The notes under the pieces were generated by a model, which ran no database searches, was not told the DNA's origin, and saw only the letters and a list, made by a program, of their open reading frames with translations. From Dermatobacter hominis (GTDB taxonomy: Bacteria; Actinomycetota; Acidimicrobiia; Acidimicrobiales; Microtrichaceae), in the NCBI RefSeq assembly GCF_020715685.1, contig NZ_CP085840.1:620001-684000 (forward strand): 64,000 nucleotides of DNA, given 5' to 3'. Position numbers and translations under genes: made by a program. This document shows positions 16,971 through 25,804 of the stretch, piece by piece. The first letter of the stretch is position 1. Each line of letters starts with the position of its first letter.

Positions 16971-18023
16971 TCAGACGCCGCGACCCGGCATGAGGGGCAG
17001 GTCGAGATACGTGCGGATCCCCGGCTCGGCCGCCACCACGGCGGGGATCGCGTTCACGCAGTGCATCGCCGTGGCGATGATCCCCTCGTTGCGTGCGAGG
17101 TCGGTGTCCTCGAGCGAGGCGGGTTGGAATCCGTGGAACACGGTCCGGACCGGCGGCGCGGCGTCGATCTCGACCTCGAAGCGCTCGCCCTCGGGGCCGA
17201 ACGTCCACGCGGGGTCGAGGTCCTCCTCGCCCATGAACCAGTTGACCGCAGCGGTCACCTTCGGCACCCCGTCGACCGTGCCCGTCCAGGCGAAGCGCTG
17301 GGCGGCCACCGTGCCCTTCTCGATCACGCCGACCGGCGAGTCGATCGGCGCGGCGGCCAGCGCGATGTCGTGCCGGGTCGTCAGCTCGGGGTCGAGGTCC
17401 CATCCGAGTCCCTGGGCCACCAGCCGGACCGACTGACCGAAGCCGTCGCCGAGCAGGCCCACCATCGGGCTGTCGACCGCGTCCTCGGGCGCCTTGCCGA
17501 ACAGCATCACCTCGCGCACGACGAACTCCGTGGCGTAGGTGCGGATGTCGGAGAACTCCTCGGCGCGCACGTGGCGCACGTCGCGGCAGAACCCCGAGAG
17601 GACGAGCGGGAGCTGCTCGGTGATCCCACCGGGGTGGATGCCGGTGCCGTGCAGCGTCGCGCCGCCCTCGAGGCAGGCCGCCTGCGTCTCGGCCACCGCA
17701 GGGCTGTCGCCGACGTGGAACCACCCGACCGGGGTGACGACGTCGATGCCCGCCCGCAGCAGCGCCCGGATCTCGTCCTGGTCGGCGAGCATCGGGGCGT
17801 AGACGACGCAGTCGGGCGAGAGGGCGACCACCTCGTCGAGCGTGGCGACCGCAGCGACGCCGATCGGGTCGAGGCCGCACAGCTCGCCCACGTCGCGGCC
17901 GACCTTGTCGGCGCCGTGGACGCGCGCGCCGACGAGCTCCATGTCGTCGCGGCCGAGCACGCCCTCGATCGCGTTGCGACCGACGTTGCCCGTGGCCCAC
18001 TGCAGGACCCGGATGCGGCTCAC
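16971..18023 (-). CDS. NAD(P)-binding dehydrogenase with DapB-like N-terminus
   Basis: 350-residue protein starting VLQWATGNVGRNAIEG, a Rossmann nucleotide-binding motif, in a family often annotated as dihydrodipicolinate-reductase-like or 2,4-diaminopentanoate-dehydrogenase-like. It also shows GVIEKGTVAAQRF and NWFMGEEDLDPAW typical of actinobacterial relatives. The GTG start overlaps the monooxygenase stop (GTGA), so it is co-translated with the BVMO. Substrate unknown; a role in oxidising the product of the monooxygenase is an inference. Do not read it as a lysine-pathway DapB. Confidence 0.82.
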   Translation of the reverse strand: MSRIRVLQWATGNVGRNAIEGVLGRDDMELVGARVHGADKVGRDVGELCGLDPIGVAAVATLDEVVALSPDCVVYAPMLADQDEIRALLRAGIDVVTPVGWFHVGDSPAVAETQAACLEGGATLHGTGIHPGGITEQLPLVLSGFCRDVRHVRAEEFSDIRTYATEFVVREVMLFGKAPEDAVDSPMVGLLGDGFGQSVRLVAQGLGWDLDPELTTRHDIALAAAPIDSPVGVIEKGTVAAQRFAWTGTVDGVPKVTAAVNWFMGEEDLDPAWTFGPEGERFEVEIDAAPPVRTVFHGFQPASLEDTDLARNEGIIATAMHCVNAIPAVVAAEPGIRTYLDLPLMPGRGV

Positions 18024-19642
18024 CCTCGGGAGCCGGCCGGGTCGCCGTCGCGCTCGAGCAGCCAGTCGTCGGGGTCGGGGTTCGACAGCAGCCGGCGGTA
18101 GACGGTCGTGTGGTCCGTCCAGTTGTTCGTGATCCGGCCGTCGGCCGTCTTGTACCAGGAGTGGCAGCCCTCGGCCCACACCGTCTGCGCCGCGGCGGCC
18201 TGGATCTCGGTGTCGCAGCGCGAGTGCGCCTCCTCGGTCACCTCGACCGAGCGGAGCCCGAGGAGCACCTTCTCCTCGATGAGCCGGAGCGTGTAGCCGA
18301 CCTGCTGCTCGATCATGAACAGGATCGAGTTGTGGCCGAGGTTGGTGTTCGGCCCGTACAGCATGAACAGGTTCGGGAAGCCCGGGACGGCGAGGCCGAG
18401 GAAGGCGCGCGCCCCATCGGTCCACACCTCGTTGAGGTCCCGGCCCTGCCGGCCGGTGATCTTCAGCGGCGACAGGAACTCGGTCGAGCGGAAGCCCGTC
18501 CCGAAGATCAGCGTGTCGACCGGGTGGCGGGACCCGTCGACGGTGACCACGGCGCCGTCCTCGATCCGGTCGACGCCGGCGGTGACGACCTCGACGTCGG
18601 GCCGCAGCAGCGTGGGGTACCAGTCGTCGGCGATCAGGATCCGCTTGCAGCCGAGCGGGTAGTCCGGCAGCACCGCCTCCTCGGTGAGGCGCTCGGAGAT
18701 CAGGGGCTGGAGCTGCTTGTGGAACTGGCCCTGCATCCAGCGACCGAGCTTGCTGTCCTTGCGCATCGCGTTGAAGCGTGCCTCGAAGCGCCAGTAGATC
18801 GACGCGCGGTAGAGGCGCTGCGCGCCGGGGACGTGCTCGAAGATGCGGTGCTCGTTGGGCGTGAACGCCCGGTCGTTGCGGGGGCCGACGTAGTTCGAGC
18901 TGCGCTGGAACAGCGTCGTGTGACCGGCCTGCTCGGCGACCGGCGGCACGAACTGGATCGCGCTCGCGCCGATGCCGATGACCCCGACGCGCTCGCCGGT
19001 GAGGTCGTGGTCGTGATCCCAGCGGGCCGAGTGGAACACCGTGCCGCCCCGCTCCGCGAAGTCATCGAGGCCGGGGATGTCGGGGATGTGGGGCCGGTTG
19101 AGCTGTCCCAGGCCCGACACGACGACGTCGGCGACGATCGTCCCGTCGGGCTCGCCCTCGTCGCCCGCCGTTCGCAGCGTCCAGGTGCCGGTGGCGTCGT
19201 CGTAGTGGGCCTCGGTCACCTCGGTGCCGAACCGCAGGTGCGGACCGAGCTCGAACCGCTCGACGAGCGACTCGAAGTAGCCGAGGATCTCGGGCTGGCG
19301 GGCGAACTTCCGCGACCAGTCGCGCTTGGACGCGAACGAGAAGCTGTAGAGGTGGCTCGGCACGTCGCACGCCGCCCCGGGGTACGTGTTGTCCCGCCAG
19401 GTGCCGCCGACGCCGTCGGACTTCTCGTAGATCGTGAAGCTGTCGATCCCCGCGTCGCGGAGCCGGATCGCCATGCACAGACCCGCGGCACCGGCGCCGA
19501 TGATCGCCACCCGGGGCGACGGCGCCCCATCGGCGATCGCAGCCCGGACGCGAGCGGCGCGCTCGCGCTCGCCGCGCCCTCCGTAGCCGGTGCGGCTGAT
19601 CGGTCGGAGCGAGCCGACCGGCACCGTGCGTGGTGTCGACAT
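18020..19642 (-). CDS. Flavin-containing (Baeyer-Villiger type) monooxygenase
   Basis: 540 residues. Inserts oxygen next to a ketone using FAD and NADPH. Seen: the FAD motif GAGAAG (49-54), the BVMO fingerprint region TVFHSARWDHD followed by the second Rossmann motif GVIGIGASAIQ, and NTYPGAACDVPSHLYSFSF, typical of the family. An upstream in-frame ATG exists at 19660, but the ATG at 19642 has a perfect AGGAGG 5 nt before it and is chosen. First gene of an operon with the DapB-like dehydrogenase; divergent from thioredoxin. Confidence 0.92.
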   Translation of the reverse strand: MSTPRTVPVGSLRPISRTGYGGRGERERAARVRAAIADGAPSPRVAIIGAGAAGLCMAIRLRDAGIDSFTIYEKSDGVGGTWRDNTYPGAACDVPSHLYSFSFASKRDWSRKFARQPEILGYFESLVERFELGPHLRFGTEVTEAHYDDATGTWTLRTAGDEGEPDGTIVADVVVSGLGQLNRPHIPDIPGLDDFAERGGTVFHSARWDHDHDLTGERVGVIGIGASAIQFVPPVAEQAGHTTLFQRSSNYVGPRNDRAFTPNEHRIFEHVPGAQRLYRASIYWRFEARFNAMRKDSKLGRWMQGQFHKQLQPLISERLTEEAVLPDYPLGCKRILIADDWYPTLLRPDVEVVTAGVDRIEDGAVVTVDGSRHPVDTLIFGTGFRSTEFLSPLKITGRQGRDLNEVWTDGARAFLGLAVPGFPNLFMLYGPNTNLGHNSILFMIEQQVGYTLRLIEEKVLLGLRSVEVTEEAHSRCDTEIQAAAAQTVWAEGCHSWYKTADGRITNNWTDHTTVYRRLLSNPDPDDWLLERDGDPAGSRG

Positions 19643-19753
19643 CTGGACCTCCTGGCGCATCCCCCCGGTGCGCTCCTGCGACAGTACCCGTGCCGCCGCT
19701 CAGGCGGCGACGCCCGGAGGAATGGACGACCACCGGACGACGTTGGAGCGGGC

Positions 19754-20116
19754 ATGGCCACGACCAACCTCAGCAACGCAGACTTCGAGTCCACCGTCAC
19801 CGGCGACGGCATCGTGCTCGTCGACTTCTGGGCCTCCTGGTGCGGTCCGTGCCGCAGCTTCGCCCCCGTCTTCGAGGCGGCGGCCGACGAGCACCCCGAC
19901 ATCACCTTCGCCAAGGTCGACACCGAGGCCGAGCAGGACCTCGCCGGGGCGCTCCAGATCATGTCCATCCCCACGCTCATGATGTTCCGGGACGGCGTCC
20001 TGCTGTTCTCGCAGCCGGGCGCGCTGCCCAAGGCGGCCCTCGACGACCTCATCCGCCAGGCCCGCGAGCTCGACATGGACCAGGTGCGGTCGGAGATCGC
20101 CGAGCGCACGAACTGA
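19754..20116 (+). CDS. Thioredoxin
   Basis: 120-residue thioredoxin with active site WCGPC (Cys30, Cys33), SIPTLMMFRDG containing the conserved cis-Pro, and a slightly longer C-terminal helix than usual. Reduces protein disulfides in the cytoplasm. Start chosen at the ATG with GGAGCGGGC directly upstream. No thioredoxin reductase nearby. A strong hairpin follows at 20148-20181. Confidence 0.93.
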   Translation: MATTNLSNADFESTVTGDGIVLVDFWASWCGPCRSFAPVFEAAADEHPDITFAKVDTEAEQDLAGALQIMSIPTLMMFRDGVLLFSQPGALPKAALDDLIRQARELDMDQVRSEIAERTN

Positions 20117-20119
20117 CCG

Positions 20120-20142
20120 GTGTCCGTCCGAGCGGCGGACAC
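20120..20142 (+). terminator. Minor hairpin after thioredoxin gene
   Basis: Stem GTGTCCG/CGGACAC (7 bp), 9-nt loop, directly after the stop codon and just before the main hairpin. Confidence 0.4.
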
Positions 20143-20147
20143 CCGAC

Positions 20148-20181
20148 GCAGGCACCCCTCCCTCCCTGCGGGGGTGCCTGC
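20148..20181 (+). terminator. Rho-independent-type terminator
   Basis: Perfect 11-bp stem (20148-20158 and 20171-20181), 12-nt loop, followed by a short pyrimidine-rich run (ACCCTTCTCC). The best classical terminator in the window. Confidence 0.75.
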
Positions 20182-20221
20182 ACCCTTCTCCCCCCGACCC
20201 GGGAGCGGTTGACTCTTGGTC

Positions 20222-22519
20222 ATGGGAGGGCTCGCCTACCGCCTGCGGTGCTCGTGGCGGTCCGGGCGCGGCCTCGCGGTGGCCACGGCGGTCGTGGTCG
20301 CGGTCGTCGGCGGCATCGCCCTGGCCCTGGTCGGGGGTGCGATCCGCACGCTGTCGGCACCCGACCGCTACACCGATGCGGTCGGGAGGGGCGCCGACGC
20401 GATGGTCGCCCAGCACGGTCTCGACGACGGCGGTGCAGCGATCCGGGAGCTCACCGCCATCCGCTCGGTCGAGTCGGCGTCGTTCGTCTTCGGGGGCCTC
20501 GTCCCGGAGGGCGGCGACGAGCCGGTCGACGCGATCGTCTTCGCGGGCACGCCGGCGGTCTCGGGCGACCGCATCGTCGCGGGGAGCGCACCCGAACGCT
20601 CCCATCCCGGTGACTTCTGCGCGTCGGCGGGGTTCGTCGACCGCATCGGCGGTCACATCGGGCAGCGCTTCACGCTGGTGACGATCGCGCAGGCCAGCGC
20701 CGACCGCGACGGCTTCGACGCCCCCGAGCCCGACGGGCCGGTGGTGGCGGCGCGGCTGGTGTGCACCATGTCGGGACCGTCGGAGCTCCAGGAGGGCTAC
20801 GCGATCGCGGTGTTCCCGGTGTCGCTGCTCGACGAGGGCGACATCGGCATCGCCGACACCGTCCACCTCGTCGACCTCGTCCCGGGCACGAAGGCGACGA
20901 CGCTGCAGGAGGACCTCGACGCCATCGGCGAGGGCTCCTTCCAGGTCCAGCCCTCGGAGGTGGTGCCCGACACCGTCCGCTCCGCGGTCCAGGCCCGCGG
21001 GATCGGGATCCTCGTCGTCGCCACGATCGTCGGGATCGCGGCGTTGGTGGTCGGGGGCCAGTTCGTGTCCCGCCGGTACCGCCTGACCGGGAGCGAGCGC
21101 ACGGTCCTGGGCGCGGTCGGCCTCACGCCCCGGCAGCTCGCGGCGGACCCTGTGGTCCGGGCGGCGCTCCCCGTCGCCGCCGGTGCCGTCGCCGCTGCGC
21201 TCCTCGCCGTCGCGAGCTCGAGGTGGTTCCCACTCGGCTTCGTCGACGTCGTCGAGCCCTCGCCCGGGTGGCGCGTCGAGCCCGCCGCGCACCTGCTCGG
21301 TCCGGTGGTCATCACCGTCGGCGTCCTCACCTGGACTGCCGTCGCCGTGCGCGGCCCGACGAACCGGTCACGACGGCGGGTCGGCTCCCTCGATCCGCTG
21401 GGCCGACGGGTCCGGCCCCTGGCGGCGGCGATCGGCGGCCACTTCCTCGCGTACCCCGGAGAGGTGCGCACCGCGCTCGCGTCGTTCGTCGGGCTGGTGC
21501 TCCTCGCCACCGTCGCGATCGGGTCGCTGACCTTCGGCGCCAGCGTCGATCGCCTCGTCGGGACCCCGGCGTGGTTCGGGTCGTCCGACGTCATGACGGG
21601 CCAGGGCGGCACCACGATCCCCCCGGAGCTGCTCGACGCGATCCGGCGATCCGACGCCGTACGCTCGATGGCGCTCGCCGGGGCCACGTCGGTCACGATC
21701 GACGGACGGGGGATCGACGTCGTCGGGATCACACCGGAGCGCGGCGACTTCGAGCCCGTCGTGCTCGAGGGGCGGGCGCCGGTCGGGGCCGACGAGATCG
21801 CGTTCGGGCGCATCTCCGCCGCCGACCTCGGGCTCCGCATCGGGGATCGCGCGGTCATCCGGAGCGGTGCGCTCGACGTGCCGGTGAGGGTCGTCGGGCT
21901 CGTCGTCGTGCCGGGGATCGACGGTGCCGACGGTGTCGGCCAGGACGCGCTGGTGACCGGCGAGGGGCTCCGGCGCCTGGAGCCGGGGACGGAGCCGAAC
22001 ACGATCCTGGCCGTGCTCCGGACGCCGCTGTCGACGTGGCGACCCCGGTTCGCCGCCGACACCGGCGGTCAGGCAGGTCCGGGCGACCCGCCGTCGAGCA
22101 TCGTCAACCTCGACCGCATCCGCTCGCTGCCCGTGGTCCTCGCAGGGTGCCTGGCCGCATTCGCCGCCCTGACCCTCGCCCACCAGCTCCTGACCACCGC
22201 CCGGCGTCGCCGGACCGACCAGGCCGTGCTCGGAGCGCTCGGGGGCCGACCGTGGTGGCGGTCCTCGATCGTCGGGTGGCAGGCGCTGCTGCTCGCGGTG
22301 GCGACGGTGGCGATCGCCGTGCCGCTCGGCATCATCGCGGCACGGGTCGTCTACCGGAGCTTCGTGGGTCGGATCGGTGCCGTGGACCGGCTCACGGTGC
22401 CCGTCGGCCCGCTCGTCGTGGTGGTCGCGACCACCCTCGTCGTCTCCGTGGTCGTGGCCGCGCCGGCGATGTGGAGCGTCCGGCGCGCGCACCTCGCCGA
22501 CGACCTGACCCGGGACTGA
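20222..22519 (+). CDS. FtsX-like ABC permease
   Basis: 765-residue integral membrane protein: one N-terminal segment (about 20-40), a large extracytoplasmic domain, a three-segment FtsX core (about 260-375), a fourth segment near 415, a second extracytoplasmic domain and a C-terminal FtsX core (about 640-755). This duplicated layout is that of MacB/LolE-type permeases for lipoproteins, peptides or lipids. No ATPase is adjacent, so its partner is elsewhere or it is orphaned. The start is uncertain: TTG at 20216 is in frame, and neither has a convincing ribosome-binding site. Confidence 0.85.
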   Translation: MGGLAYRLRCSWRSGRGLAVATAVVVAVVGGIALALVGGAIRTLSAPDRYTDAVGRGADAMVAQHGLDDGGAAIRELTAIRSVESASFVFGGLVPEGGDEPVDAIVFAGTPAVSGDRIVAGSAPERSHPGDFCASAGFVDRIGGHIGQRFTLVTIAQASADRDGFDAPEPDGPVVAARLVCTMSGPSELQEGYAIAVFPVSLLDEGDIGIADTVHLVDLVPGTKATTLQEDLDAIGEGSFQVQPSEVVPDTVRSAVQARGIGILVVATIVGIAALVVGGQFVSRRYRLTGSERTVLGAVGLTPRQLAADPVVRAALPVAAGAVAAALLAVASSRWFPLGFVDVVEPSPGWRVEPAAHLLGPVVITVGVLTWTAVAVRGPTNRSRRRVGSLDPLGRRVRPLAAAIGGHFLAYPGEVRTALASFVGLVLLATVAIGSLTFGASVDRLVGTPAWFGSSDVMTGQGGTTIPPELLDAIRRSDAVRSMALAGATSVTIDGRGIDVVGITPERGDFEPVVLEGRAPVGADEIAFGRISAADLGLRIGDRAVIRSGALDVPVRVVGLVVVPGIDGADGVGQDALVTGEGLRRLEPGTEPNTILAVLRTPLSTWRPRFAADTGGQAGPGDPPSSIVNLDRIRSLPVVLAGCLAAFAALTLAHQLLTTARRRRTDQAVLGALGGRPWWRSSIVGWQALLLAVATVAIAVPLGIIAARVVYRSFVGRIGAVDRLTVPVGPLVVVVATTLVVSVVVAAPAMWSVRRAHLADDLTRD

Positions 22520-22534
22520 GCCCGGGACCGCTCA

Positions 22535-22549
22535 CCCGCCGCAGGCGGG
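22535..22549. terminator. Short hairpin between convergent genes
   Basis: CCCGCC/GGCGGG stem with a 3-nt loop, directly between the FtsX-like gene and the small membrane protein. Confidence 0.45.
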
Positions 22550-22550
22550 C

Positions 22551-22883
22551 TCAGGGCATCGACCCCGCGAAGCGGGCCTCGTCGCGCAGGTCGGCGACGT
22601 CCTCGTCGGCGGCCGCCGAGCGCTTCTTCCAGACGGCGATGCCCACGGCGGCCAGCACGCCGAGGAGCAGCACGACCAGCAGCTTCTTCTTGCCGCCGCG
22701 CTTCGCGACCTCGATCACGTCGACGGCGGGAGCCGAGTCGACCTCGCGTTCGGGCCCGATGTGCTCGGCGACGGACTTGGCCTTCTCGGCAGCGATGGCG
22801 GCGCCCTCGACCACGGCGGCGGTGGTCCCCGCCAGCGTGGCCACGTGGCGGAGGTCGGACGAGATCTTCCGGGCTCGGCTCAT
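22551..22883 (-). CDS. Small membrane protein (110 aa), hypothetical
   Basis: Unknown function. An Ala-rich N-terminal amphipathic part (1-50), then Lys/Arg residues (KRGGKKK) directly before one hydrophobic segment (about 68-84), then WKKRSAA and an acidic tail. This topology suggests a single-pass protein with its N-terminus in the cytoplasm. The ATG follows a TAGGTT box by 6 nt, so the transcript is probably leaderless. Confidence 0.7.
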   Translation of the reverse strand: MSRARKISSDLRHVATLAGTTAAVVEGAAIAAEKAKSVAEHIGPEREVDSAPAVDVIEVAKRGGKKKLLVVLLLGVLAAVGIAVWKKRSAAADEDVADLRDEARFAGSMP

Positions 22884-22889
22884 GCGCTC

Positions 22890-22895
22890 AACCTA
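22890..22895 (-). promoter_or_regulatory. -10 box of small membrane protein gene
   Basis: TAGGTT on the minus strand, 6 nt before the ATG at 22883. Leaderless arrangement. Confidence 0.5.
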
Positions 22896-22915
22896 GCAAC
22901 GGACCGTGCCGGCCC

Positions 22916-23200
22916 TCAGTCCACCGAGATCCGGGCGAAGAGCTCGGTCTTGCGCTCCTCGAAGGTGTCGAAGTCGATCCGCTTCGCCTCGAAGTCGGCG
23001 TGGAGCTCCTCGACGAGGCGCAGCAGCTGGTCGGCGGAGAGCTCCTCGCCCTCGGGGAGGAAGCCGGTCGGCTCGACCGTGGGCTCGTCGGTCTCGACGT
23101 CATTCTCGCCCGTGAGGCGGCGCTCCCGCTTGGCGGCGGCCTTGGCCTTCTTGGCCCGGTCCCGCTGGAGCTTGGCGAAGCTGGTTCGGCTGGCACCCAT
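22916..23200 (-). CDS. Small hypothetical protein (94 aa)
   Basis: Unknown function. A strongly basic N-terminus (KLQRDRAKKAKAAAKRERR) followed by an acidic middle and a helical C-terminal part (LSADQLLRLVEELHADFEAKRIDFDTFEERKTELFARI) that looks like a short helical hairpin. No signal peptide. The basic head could bind nucleic acid. 32 nt upstream of the small membrane protein gene on the same strand, though that gene has its own -10 box. Confidence 0.7.
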   Translation of the reverse strand: MGASRTSFAKLQRDRAKKAKAAAKRERRLTGENDVETDEPTVEPTGFLPEGEELSADQLLRLVEELHADFEAKRIDFDTFEERKTELFARISVD

Positions 23201-23518
23201 GATCGTCCTCGATTCGTCTCGTGCTCTCGGCTGTGTCGCGTCGGATGTCTGTCCCGTGCCGCCGGGCTGGTCCCGGGCCGCCCGCTGCTGCGGGTCGGTC
23301 GCCTCGGGCGGGGGACCCGTGGGCGCCTGCGGCGTCGGACGCGCTCGGTTCGTCGCTCCTTTCGCGGGCGACGACCCCCGGGTGCTGCGCCCTCCGGCGG
23401 CCCGGGGTGGTCGGACCGGTTTAGGTTACGCCTTCGGCCGCCCAGACTCACGACAGCTCGCCGGGGGCCGCCCCCGTCCGCCGCCCGGCGAGCGGTCCCA
23501 GACCGGAGAACCCTTGAG
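23201..23518. other. Intergenic region of 318 bp
   Basis: Longest gap in the window, between the 94-aa gene (leftward) and the DUF2855 gene (rightward). I see no coding signal, RNA gene or clear dyad. A TAGGTT hexamer at 23422-23427 (plus strand) is a possible -10 element for the rightward gene with a leader of about 85 nt. GGAGA lies about 10 nt before the start codon at 23519. Confidence 0.5.
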
Positions 23519-24616
23519 ATGACGCTCGGATCCAGCCTCCTCGTCGACCTGAGTGACCTCCATCACACCCAGGTCCGACCCCTTGCCCTGTCCGACGAGG
23601 CGGTGCCGCCCGAGGGCTCGGTCCTCCTCGCCGTCGAGCGCTTCGGGTTCTCCGCCAACAACGTCACGTACGCCAACGTGGGCGAGGCCATGGGGTACTG
23701 GTCGTTCTTCCCGGCGCCCGACGGGCACGGCCAGATCCCGGTCTGGGGCCACGCCCGTGTCGTCCGCTCGGGCCATCCGGGCGTCGCGGAGGGGGCCGAG
23801 GTCTACGGCTTCCTGCCGATGGCGACCCACCTGCTGGTCGCGCCGAGCGCCGTGGACGTGCGTGGCTTCACCGACGGCAGCCCCCACCGCGCCGCCCGGG
23901 CCGCCGTCTACAACCGCTACCTGCTCCGCTCCGTCGACCCGTTCGCCGCCGCGTCGCCCGGCCCCGAGCTGGAGGCCGTCCTGCGGCCGCTGTTCACGAC
24001 GTCGTTCCTGCTCGAGGCCGACCTCGCCCAGCACGACTACCACGGCGCCGACGCCGTCGTCGTGACGAGCGCGTCGTCGCGCACCGCCCTCGGCACCGCG
24101 CACCTCATCGCCACCCGCTCGCGCCGCCCGGCCCTCGTCGGGCTCACGCGAGCCGACCACGTCGCCGACACCCAGGCCGTCGGCTGCTACGACCGCGTGC
24201 TGGCGTACGACGACGTGCCGTCGTTGCCGATCGGCACGACGACGGTGCTCGACCTCAGCGGGGACGGCGCCGTCGTCGCCGACCTGCACCACCGCCTCGG
24301 CGACGCCCTCGTCCACAGCTCGATCGTCGGCGCGACCCACTGGCAGGCCGAGCCGGTCGACACCGCCGGCCTGCCCGGCGCGCCCCGGACCTTCTTCTTC
24401 GCTCCCGAGGCGGCCGAGCGGCTGCGCGAAACCGCCGGCCCCGCCGCTGTCGAGTCGGCCCTGGTCGCAGGGTGGCGGTCCTTCGCCGAGGTCATGTCGG
24501 GCTGGCTGCGCATCCGGACCGGGACAGGCCCCGACCAGGTCGCCGACGCGTACCGCGCGACGTTGGCCGGCACGGCGTCGCCGCGCGACGCACTGGTCCT
24601 GTCGATGCGCACCTGA
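23519..24616 (+). CDS. DUF2855 family protein
   Basis: 365 residues, matching the DUF2855 family as I know it: N-terminal VERFGFSANNVTYANVGEAMGYW, then GHARVVRSGHPGV and YGFLPMATHL, central TTSFLLEADL and VVTSASSRTALG, a Rossmann-like stretch. The fold resembles zinc-free medium-chain dehydrogenase/quinone reductase proteins, but no enzyme activity is established. Cytoplasmic. Transcribed alone. Confidence 0.78.
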   Translation: MTLGSSLLVDLSDLHHTQVRPLALSDEAVPPEGSVLLAVERFGFSANNVTYANVGEAMGYWSFFPAPDGHGQIPVWGHARVVRSGHPGVAEGAEVYGFLPMATHLLVAPSAVDVRGFTDGSPHRAARAAVYNRYLLRSVDPFAAASPGPELEAVLRPLFTTSFLLEADLAQHDYHGADAVVVTSASSRTALGTAHLIATRSRRPALVGLTRADHVADTQAVGCYDRVLAYDDVPSLPIGTTTVLDLSGDGAVVADLHHRLGDALVHSSIVGATHWQAEPVDTAGLPGAPRTFFFAPEAAERLRETAGPAAVESALVAGWRSFAEVMSGWLRIRTGTGPDQVADAYRATLAGTASPRDALVLSMRT

Positions 24617-24773
24617 GACGGTGGCCCTGGGCGTTCGGGACGGCGGCCCGAGCGGTGGCCTGGGCGGCGGCCCTGGGCCACGAGAGGGGCGGCGACCGGG
24701 TCACGAGCGGAGCACCCGAGCCACCTTCAGGTTTCCTTCAGCGGTCGGCGGTCACGGCCGATGTGAGTGGGTG

Positions 24774-25181
24774 ATGCGCGGCCCTCAGATCCCGATCCAC
24801 ACCGGTCGCCGCCTGGGCGAGCGGATCGCGCTGGGCGAGGTCCTGATCTCCTGGCGCGTCGACGAGGTGATCCCCGGTCGGCTCCGCGACAAGCCGCGCC
24901 CGCCGGAGATCGGTCGGCTGCTCGACGTGTCGGTGAGCGGCGCGGCGATCGTGGCCCCCGAGTCGCCCGACCTGCGCGTCGGCCGGGCCGTGGCGATCCG
25001 CCTCGACGGCGCCGACGCGCTGGTGCGGATCCGCCGGATGGCCGACTTCGGGCAGGAGGGGTGGCGCCTCTACGGCGTCGAGTTCCTCGAGTCGGACCTG
25101 GCCTTCCGCGACTGGATCAACGGCCTGCTCGACGTCCGTCGGCCCGACGCCCGGACGATGGGCTGGGACCGCGCCGACTGA
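24774..25181 (+). CDS. PilZ-domain protein
   Basis: 135 residues, a single PilZ-type beta-barrel. Seen: an RxxxR motif (Arg13-Arg17 in RRLGER) and DxSxxG (DVSVSG, 51-56), the two halves of the cyclic-di-GMP site, then VGRAVAIRLDG and GVEFLE. It should bind c-di-GMP and act through a partner. No diguanylate cyclase or phosphodiesterase is in the window. The start is weakly supported (GAGTGG upstream), and an in-frame GTG lies 3 nt earlier. The 157 nt before it hold no feature I recognise. Confidence 0.78.
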   Translation: MRGPQIPIHTGRRLGERIALGEVLISWRVDEVIPGRLRDKPRPPEIGRLLDVSVSGAAIVAPESPDLRVGRAVAIRLDGADALVRIRRMADFGQEGWRLYGVEFLESDLAFRDWINGLLDVRRPDARTMGWDRAD

Positions 25182-25208
25182 CGCCCGGCGGGCGTCTCCG
25201 CCCGGACC

Positions 25209-25227
25209 GGCCGCCGCAGCGGCGGCC
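25209..25227. terminator. Hairpin between convergent genes
   Basis: GGCCGCC/GGCGGCC stem (7 bp, extendable by two pairs) with a 5-nt loop, between the PilZ and inhibitor genes. Confidence 0.55.
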
Positions 25228-25230
25228 TCC

Positions 25231-25704
25231 TCAGCGGACGGTGATGGCGAAGGTCGCCGTCTGCACCGGCGGCGTCCCCTCCTCCCAGGGGCGGGCGTAG
25301 CCCATGCCGAGCGTCGTCGTGCCGGCCGCGACACCCTCGAGGACCACCTCCTGGTGGCCGCCCTGCCCGGCCGCGGCGCCGTCGCCCGGCCCGACGTAGC
25401 GGTCCGACACGACCTCCACGACCGCGGCGTCGGGCTGCTGGTCGATCGTCCACGAGTACCCCGTGGTGACGTTGCCCTCGAGCTCGATGGTCACCCGCTC
25501 CCCCACGCCGAGCTCGACCGGTCCCGACGCGGTGATCACCTCGCCATCCTGGCCCGATCCGCCGCCGGCCGTCGCCGTGGTCGTCGACCGCTCGGCGGCG
25601 GTCGTCGTCGTGGCGCTGTCGTCGTCGTCGGAGCAGGCGGCGAGCGGGACCGCAGCGAGCAGCAGCACGCTCGCGCCGATCAGGATGCGACGGATCGTCC
25701 TCAT
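25231..25704 (-). CDS. Chagasin-like (I42) protease inhibitor lipoprotein
   Basis: 157 residues: lipoprotein signal with lipobox LAAC (Cys24), an acidic/Thr-rich linker (25-55) and an Ig-like I42 domain. All three inhibitor loops can be seen: NVTTGYSW (78-85), GQGGHQ (113-118) and RPW (138-140). Chagasin-family proteins block papain-type cysteine proteases; here it would sit on the outer face of the membrane. No papain-like protease is visible nearby. The ATG start follows a TAGCGT box by 8 nt. Confidence 0.85.
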   Translation of the reverse strand: MRTIRRILIGASVLLLAAVPLAACSDDDDSATTTTAAERSTTTATAGGGSGQDGEVITASGPVELGVGERVTIELEGNVTTGYSWTIDQQPDAAVVEVVSDRYVGPGDGAAAGQGGHQEVVLEGVAAGTTTLGMGYARPWEEGTPPVQTATFAITVR

Positions 25705-25712
25705 GGCCGCCG

Positions 25713-25718
25713 ACGCTA
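25713..25718 (-). promoter_or_regulatory. -10 box of I42 inhibitor gene
   Basis: TAGCGT on the minus strand 8 nt before the ATG at 25704. No ribosome-binding site. Confidence 0.5.
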
Positions 25719-25791
25719 ACGGCGTCCCCGCCGGCTTCCACCCGGGTGCCGGTCCGTCCGGTGCGGGCGCGGCTCGACCCGGCGCGCTGAA

Positions 25792-25797
25792 TACGCT
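25792..25797 (+). promoter_or_regulatory. -10 box of BCCP-carboxyltransferase gene
   Basis: TACGCT 7 nt before the GTG start at 25805. It supports this GTG rather than the longer open frame. Confidence 0.5.
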
Positions 25798-25804
25798 GCG
25801 GCCC

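Noticed and set aside
16971-18023. Lysine-pathway dihydrodipicolinate reductase (dapB)
   Set aside because: Only the N-terminal nucleotide-binding pattern is shared; length, C-terminus and coupling to a monooxygenase do not fit DapB.
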